A stretch of DNA of 64,000 nt from JBEKUY01 sp049514555 (lineage in GTDB: Bacteria; Acidobacteriota; Terriglobia; Acidiferrales; UBA7541). The notes under the pieces are model-generated. The model was not told the DNA's origin. It was given only the letters and a program-made list of their open reading frames with translations, and searched no databases. Positions within the stretch are counted from its first letter, which is position 1; the number at the start of each line of letters is the position of its first letter. The position numbers and the translations under genes are program-made. Positions 61,554-64,000 of this stretch are shown here, piece by piece. The DNA is taken from NCBI GenBank assembly GCA_049514555.1, contig JBEKUY010000012.1:1-64000 (forward strand). The letters run 5' to 3'.

Positions 61554-61582
61554 ACGATACGCTTGCAGCGTTATCGTGTCAA
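61554..61582 (-). promoter_or_regulatory. Promoter of the HARE-HTH gene
   Basis: Minus strand: TTGACA (61582-61577), 17-base spacer, TATCGT (61559-61554). The transcription start would fall within a few bases of ATG 61544. Confidence 0.6.
61555..61576. promoter_or_regulatory. Imperfect palindrome inside the HARE-HTH promoter (candidate operator)
   Basis: CGATACGCT-TGC-AGCGTTATCG: the right arm reads CGATAACGCT in reverse complement, identical to the left apart from one extra A. It fills the space between the -35 and -10 boxes, where a repressor would block transcription. Autoregulation by the HARE protein is a guess. Confidence 0.5.
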
Positions 61583-61591
61583 GTGGTTTTA

Positions 61592-61620
61592 TTTACAGTG
61601 TACGCCCTGTACGGTACAGT
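61592..61620 (+). promoter_or_regulatory. Promoter of the GIY-YIG gene with perfect palindrome
   Basis: TTTACA (61592-61597), 17-base spacer, TACAGT (61615-61620); a second TACAAT lies at 61623-61628. A perfect palindrome, CTGTAC-G-GTACAG (61607-61619), overlaps the -10 box and could be an operator. Confidence 0.55.
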
Positions 61621-61672
61621 GGTACAATGCCTGCCGTGGTAGGGAGTCAAATCTGAGAAAGGAGGGATAAAA

Positions 61673-61975
61673 ATGCCATTTCCGCAAAGAGAGTACGCGT
61701 TCGACATTGCCACGCTGAATACAGTCAACGAAGTCGGGGCGGTATACGGTTTGTTCAGATCAGACCGCTACCGCCCCGGCTACTACGCTTGCCTGTATGT
61801 GGGGATAACCGACAATCTGAGGCGACGGTTGTTTGAGCACTACAACAACCCTCCGATTGCAGGCGTCACCCACTTCTTTGTCGAAGTCATCGGCACTGAA
61901 CGACAAAGAAAGCTGCGTGAGCAAGAGCTAATCGCGGAATTCAACCCGCTCGGCAACAGAACACGCGGGGGCTGA
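61673..61975 (+). CDS. Stand-alone GIY-YIG-family nuclease-like protein (100 aa)
   Basis: ATG 61673 follows AAAGGAGG, one of the best ribosome-binding sites in the window. The GIY element is AVYGLF (Tyr25), the YIG element is LYVGITDNLRRRLFEH (Tyr42, Gly44, with the conserved Arg at about 50-52), and RKLREQELIAEFNPLGN gives the catalytic Glu and the trailing Asn. This is the full minimal GIY-YIG fold with no extra DNA-binding domain, like small UvrC-N/YhbQ-type proteins. It diverges from a HARE-HTH gene. DNA cutting is predicted from the residues, not proven. Confidence 0.85.
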   Translation: MPFPQREYAFDIATLNTVNEVGAVYGLFRSDRYRPGYYACLYVGITDNLRRRLFEHYNNPPIAGVTHFFVEVIGTERQRKLREQELIAEFNPLGNRTRGG

Positions 61976-62290
61976 CGTTCCGTCGAATCTTCCAGTCAAC
62001 CGATCAAAGTAGAACCGTTGGGAGCCGACGCATAAAACCGAGTACCGCTGACTAGTAAACAAGTAGACGGTCTCATCGGTTTCCGGGTCTACAAACTCAA
62101 ATTCCTTCAACCTGGCTGGTGCTCCAATCCTGTCGAGGCACCAGCCAGTTGCATCTGCAAGGATGTCTGTGAGCCGCAACCATGCGAGTTTGGAGCGGCT
62201 CTGAACGAAAACCTGTGGGTAGCTTGGCACGGCAGAGATTAAACCACAGTTGTCAAGGGTATGATGATTTCGCGGCGATTTTGGTTTCAC
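61928..62290 (-). CDS. Protein of unknown function (120 aa), overlapping the GIY-YIG gene end
   Basis: Convergent with, and overlapping by 48 nt, the GIY-YIG gene. LAWLRLTDILADATGWCLDR, EFEFVDPETDETVYLFTSQR and LCVGSQRFYFDRLTGRFDG look like a real folded alpha/beta protein, with composition unlike a random shadow. The N-terminal 20 residues are less convincing and the start may be later. No family recognised. Confidence that it is a gene is moderate. Confidence 0.5.
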   Translation of the reverse strand: MKPKSPRNHHTLDNCGLISAVPSYPQVFVQSRSKLAWLRLTDILADATGWCLDRIGAPARLKEFEFVDPETDETVYLFTSQRYSVLCVGSQRFYFDRLTGRFDGTSAPACSVAERVEFRD

Positions 62291-62417
62291 TTGAGTGAAC
62301 CCCCTTCAGCCGCCTCAAGCCAAATGACCGCATGACCGCTGGCCGGGTTCGAGTCGGGAACTTACCCAACTGCCCTTCCTCGATCGTCACTGCGGCAGTA
62401 ATGCGGGGGCGGCGCGG

Positions 62418-62792
62418 TTAGGTCGCGCCGGCGCGTGGGAGGAGGAGGCCGCCAGCGAGAAAGAGAAGCGTCGCGATGGCGAGGGCGATCGTGCCAATGA
62501 ACACGCCGAGGAAATGGTACAGGAGCACGGTGTCAGAAGCCGGAATCAAGGTGCAGAGGAGGACGAGAGGCTTGGCCTGCGAGGTTCGGCTGACGGCGAT
62601 AAAGATGGCGCTGAGCACGATCAGGTGGAAGGAGAACATCAGCCAGAACGCCTTGAACGCATGGACCAGCATCAGTTCCGCGCCACTCTTTTCGATGGCC
62701 GCACCGAGCTTGAAGTAACCGGAGCCGTGGAACAGAGCGCTCAAGAACAGGACGACGCTGCCTGCAACGATCAACCAACGAGCGATCTTCAT
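62418..62792 (-). CDS. Small four-helix membrane protein (124 aa)
   Basis: AGGAGG six bases before ATG 62792. Four hydrophobic helices: about 6-24, 42-66, 75-92 and 95-117. An FHGSGYF motif follows the first helix, and Glu/His residues (FSFHLIVL) lie in the second. The organisation resembles small DoxX- or DUF-type membrane proteins, but I cannot assign a family. It stands alone, divergent from the M28 peptidase gene; the 241 bases between hold no visible gene. Confidence 0.75.
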   Translation of the reverse strand: MKIARWLIVAGSVVLFLSALFHGSGYFKLGAAIEKSGAELMLVHAFKAFWLMFSFHLIVLSAIFIAVSRTSQAKPLVLLCTLIPASDTVLLYHFLGVFIGTIALAIATLLFLAGGLLLPRAGAT

Positions 62793-63033
62793 GATGCCTC
62801 CTGCGTGATTGATGGGGCAGAAGATACCTCAAGAACGGACAGGAATGCCAGCAAAGAGCGTTTGAACGCTCGCACGGTGAAGCGATGGAACGTTAGCAGG
62901 CGAAAAAGGCTCACAGTAGGGGATGCGCGAGAGGAGCACAGCCACAAGAACCGAGCCAAAATGGCTGCCGCACCTCGCCTCTGCCAAGAGATGCGGGATT
63001 CATGAAGGCCCGCGGCTCGTGGTAGCATCCGAT

Positions 63034-64000
63034 ATGCTACTTCGCAAAGCGATTCTCACGGCTTGCGCGGGGGCGCTCGTTTCTCTCCCCTGCGCGGCGC
63101 AAACTCCCGCTTCTCAACCGGCTCAATCTTCATACCGCGACCGCATCATGCATTTGGTGTATCCCCCGGCGGGCGCGTGGACTCCCGAACAGATCGCGAC
63201 GATGACCCGTCTGCGCGACGCCGCGATGGAAGACCCTTACGCCCTCGCGGAGCTGCGGCACCTCACGGACAACATCGGTCCGCGCATCAGCGGCTCGCCG
63301 CAGGCGCAACAAGCGGTGGAATACGTTGCGGCGGAGATGCGCAAGCTGGGCGCCGAGGTTTCTCTGGAAAAGACCGTGGTTCCGCACTGGGTACGCGGAG
63401 TCGAAACCGGAGAGTTGATGGCCTGGCCCGGTGGAGCGCCGGGAACGACGCAAAAGATCGTGCTCACGGCGCTCGGCGGCAGCGCAGCCACTCCGCCCGA
63501 TGGCTTGCAGGCCGAAGTGCTCGTGGTCAACTCCTTCGACGAGCTGAAGCAATTGCCGGCCGACGCCGCAAAGGGCAAGATCCTGCTCTTCAACGAACAC
63601 TTCGACAAGCGACTCGCCGCCCAAGGGAACGGCGGTGCTGCGTACGGGAAAGCCGTGATTTACCGCGGAGCGGGCCCGACGGTCGCCGCATCGGCCGGCG
63701 CGGTGGCGGTGCTGGTCCGTTCAGTGGGCGGCGCGGATTATCGTTTGCCGCATACGGGCACGACGATTACGAGCCCGGAAGAGCGGCAGATTCCGGCAGC
63801 AGCCGTCACCGCGGAAGACGCCGATCTTCTCGCCAACCTCACCCAGCAAGGCCCGGTGCGCATGCGCCTCACGCTGACGCCGCAGACGCTGCCTCCGGTC
63901 AAGAGCTACAACGTCATCGCGGATTGGAAGGGCAGCGAACATCCCGAGCAGGTCGTGGTCGTTTCCGGGCATCTCGATTCGTGGGATCTCGGCACCGGGG
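63034..64000 (+). CDS. Secreted M28-family zinc aminopeptidase, N-terminal part
   Basis: Open at the window end; 322 codons visible. Start ATG 63034 is the only one after an in-frame TAG at 63022. Signal peptide about 1-24 (ILTACAGALVSLPCAAQ). Then DPYALAELRHLTDNIGPRIS, typical of M28 peptidases. A PA-type domain (about 150-260) includes GKILLFNEHFDKRLAAQG and AGAVAVLVRSVGGADYRLPH. SYNVIADWKGSEHPEQVVVV and SGHLDSWDLGTG begin the catalytic domain, with the first zinc His and Asp in GHLDSWD. The rest lies outside. Predicted periplasmic or extracellular peptide degradation. Confidence 0.92.
   Translation, partial: MLLRKAILTACAGALVSLPCAAQTPASQPAQSSYRDRIMHLVYPPAGAWTPEQIATMTRLRDAAMEDPYALAELRHLTDNIGPRISGSPQAQQAVEYVAAEMRKLGAEVSLEKTVVPHWVRGVETGELMAWPGGAPGTTQKIVLTALGGSAATPPDGLQAEVLVVNSFDELKQLPADAAKGKILLFNEHFDKRLAAQGNGGAAYGKAVIYRGAGPTVAASAGAVAVLVRSVGGADYRLPHTGTTITSPEERQIPAAAVTAEDADLLANLTQQGPVRMRLTLTPQTLPPVKSYNVIADWKGSEHPEQVVVVSGHLDSWDLGTG

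Overview
The window is high-GC, gene-dense DNA that looks like a chromosome segment of an Acidobacteriota bacterium (soil type, Terriglobia-like). This is inferred from the gene mix: a GWxTD-motif protein beside a carboxypeptidase-regulatory outer-membrane protein, a secreted M13 peptidase, a FecR protein with a Gly/Trp/Tyr-rich domain and a Gly/Ser tail, a CPBP giant protein, and intergenic families of small hairpin and RINTY-type repeats. No rRNA, tRNA, CRISPR array or replication origin was recognised.

Layout. 1-2.4 kb: the start of a secreted family 3 glycosidase, a decayed transposase tail, and small unknown ORFs, one broken by an in-frame TAG. 2.5-4.9 kb: an ABC exporter (ATPase plus permease). 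5.0-33.8 kb: a minus-strand surface-polysaccharide locus of about 29 kb. Read in its own direction it runs: PDZ/GAF/PAS sensor kinase, sigma-54 response regulator, TPR protein, O-antigen ligase/polymerase, Wza-like export protein, Wzc/BY-kinase, sugar-nucleotide SDR, GT-C membrane protein, Wzm and Wzt of an ABC glycan exporter, two methyltransferases, a GT9, two paralogous GT-A-like enzymes, a chimeric epimerase-methyltransferase, GT4, a CDP-paratose-epimerase-like SDR, GT2, a CgeB-like GT, a carbamoyltransferase and a final GT4. Many neighbours overlap by 1-4 nt, which points to translational coupling. Together they would make, modify (methyl, carbamoyl, unusual deoxysugar), export and attach a cell-surface glycan under two-component control.

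34.0-40.2 kb: an outer-membrane protein/GWxTD pair, a small HTH-like protein and an M13 metallopeptidase. 40.2-41.7 kb: a non-coding island packed with repeated hairpins. 41.7-45.5 kb: a more A/T-rich, 1276-residue protein with an Mrr-like nuclease, TPRs, a GreA/GreB C-terminal domain and a PIN nuclease. I recognise this architecture as a biological-conflict (putative defence) type, and it is the strongest candidate for an unusual system. 45.5-46.2 kb: a consensus promoter, a truncated ArsR-like start and several repeat types.

46.2-63 kb: mostly housekeeping or envelope genes (FecR protein, MEMO-family protein, methylmalonyl-CoA mutase large subunit, Maf, CWC protein, duplicated CPBP protease, RecG, RsmD, AsmA). 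They are followed by a compact divergent pair, a HARE-type winged helix and a GIY-YIG nuclease, with back-to-back promoters and palindromes. The window ends inside a secreted M28 peptidase.

The most informative irregularities are the chimeric SDR::methyltransferase gene created beside a duplicated glycosyltransferase, the nuclease-TPR-GreAB-C-PIN island flanked by repeats, and the HARE/GIY-YIG pair. All family assignments come from reading motifs by eye; no database search was run.
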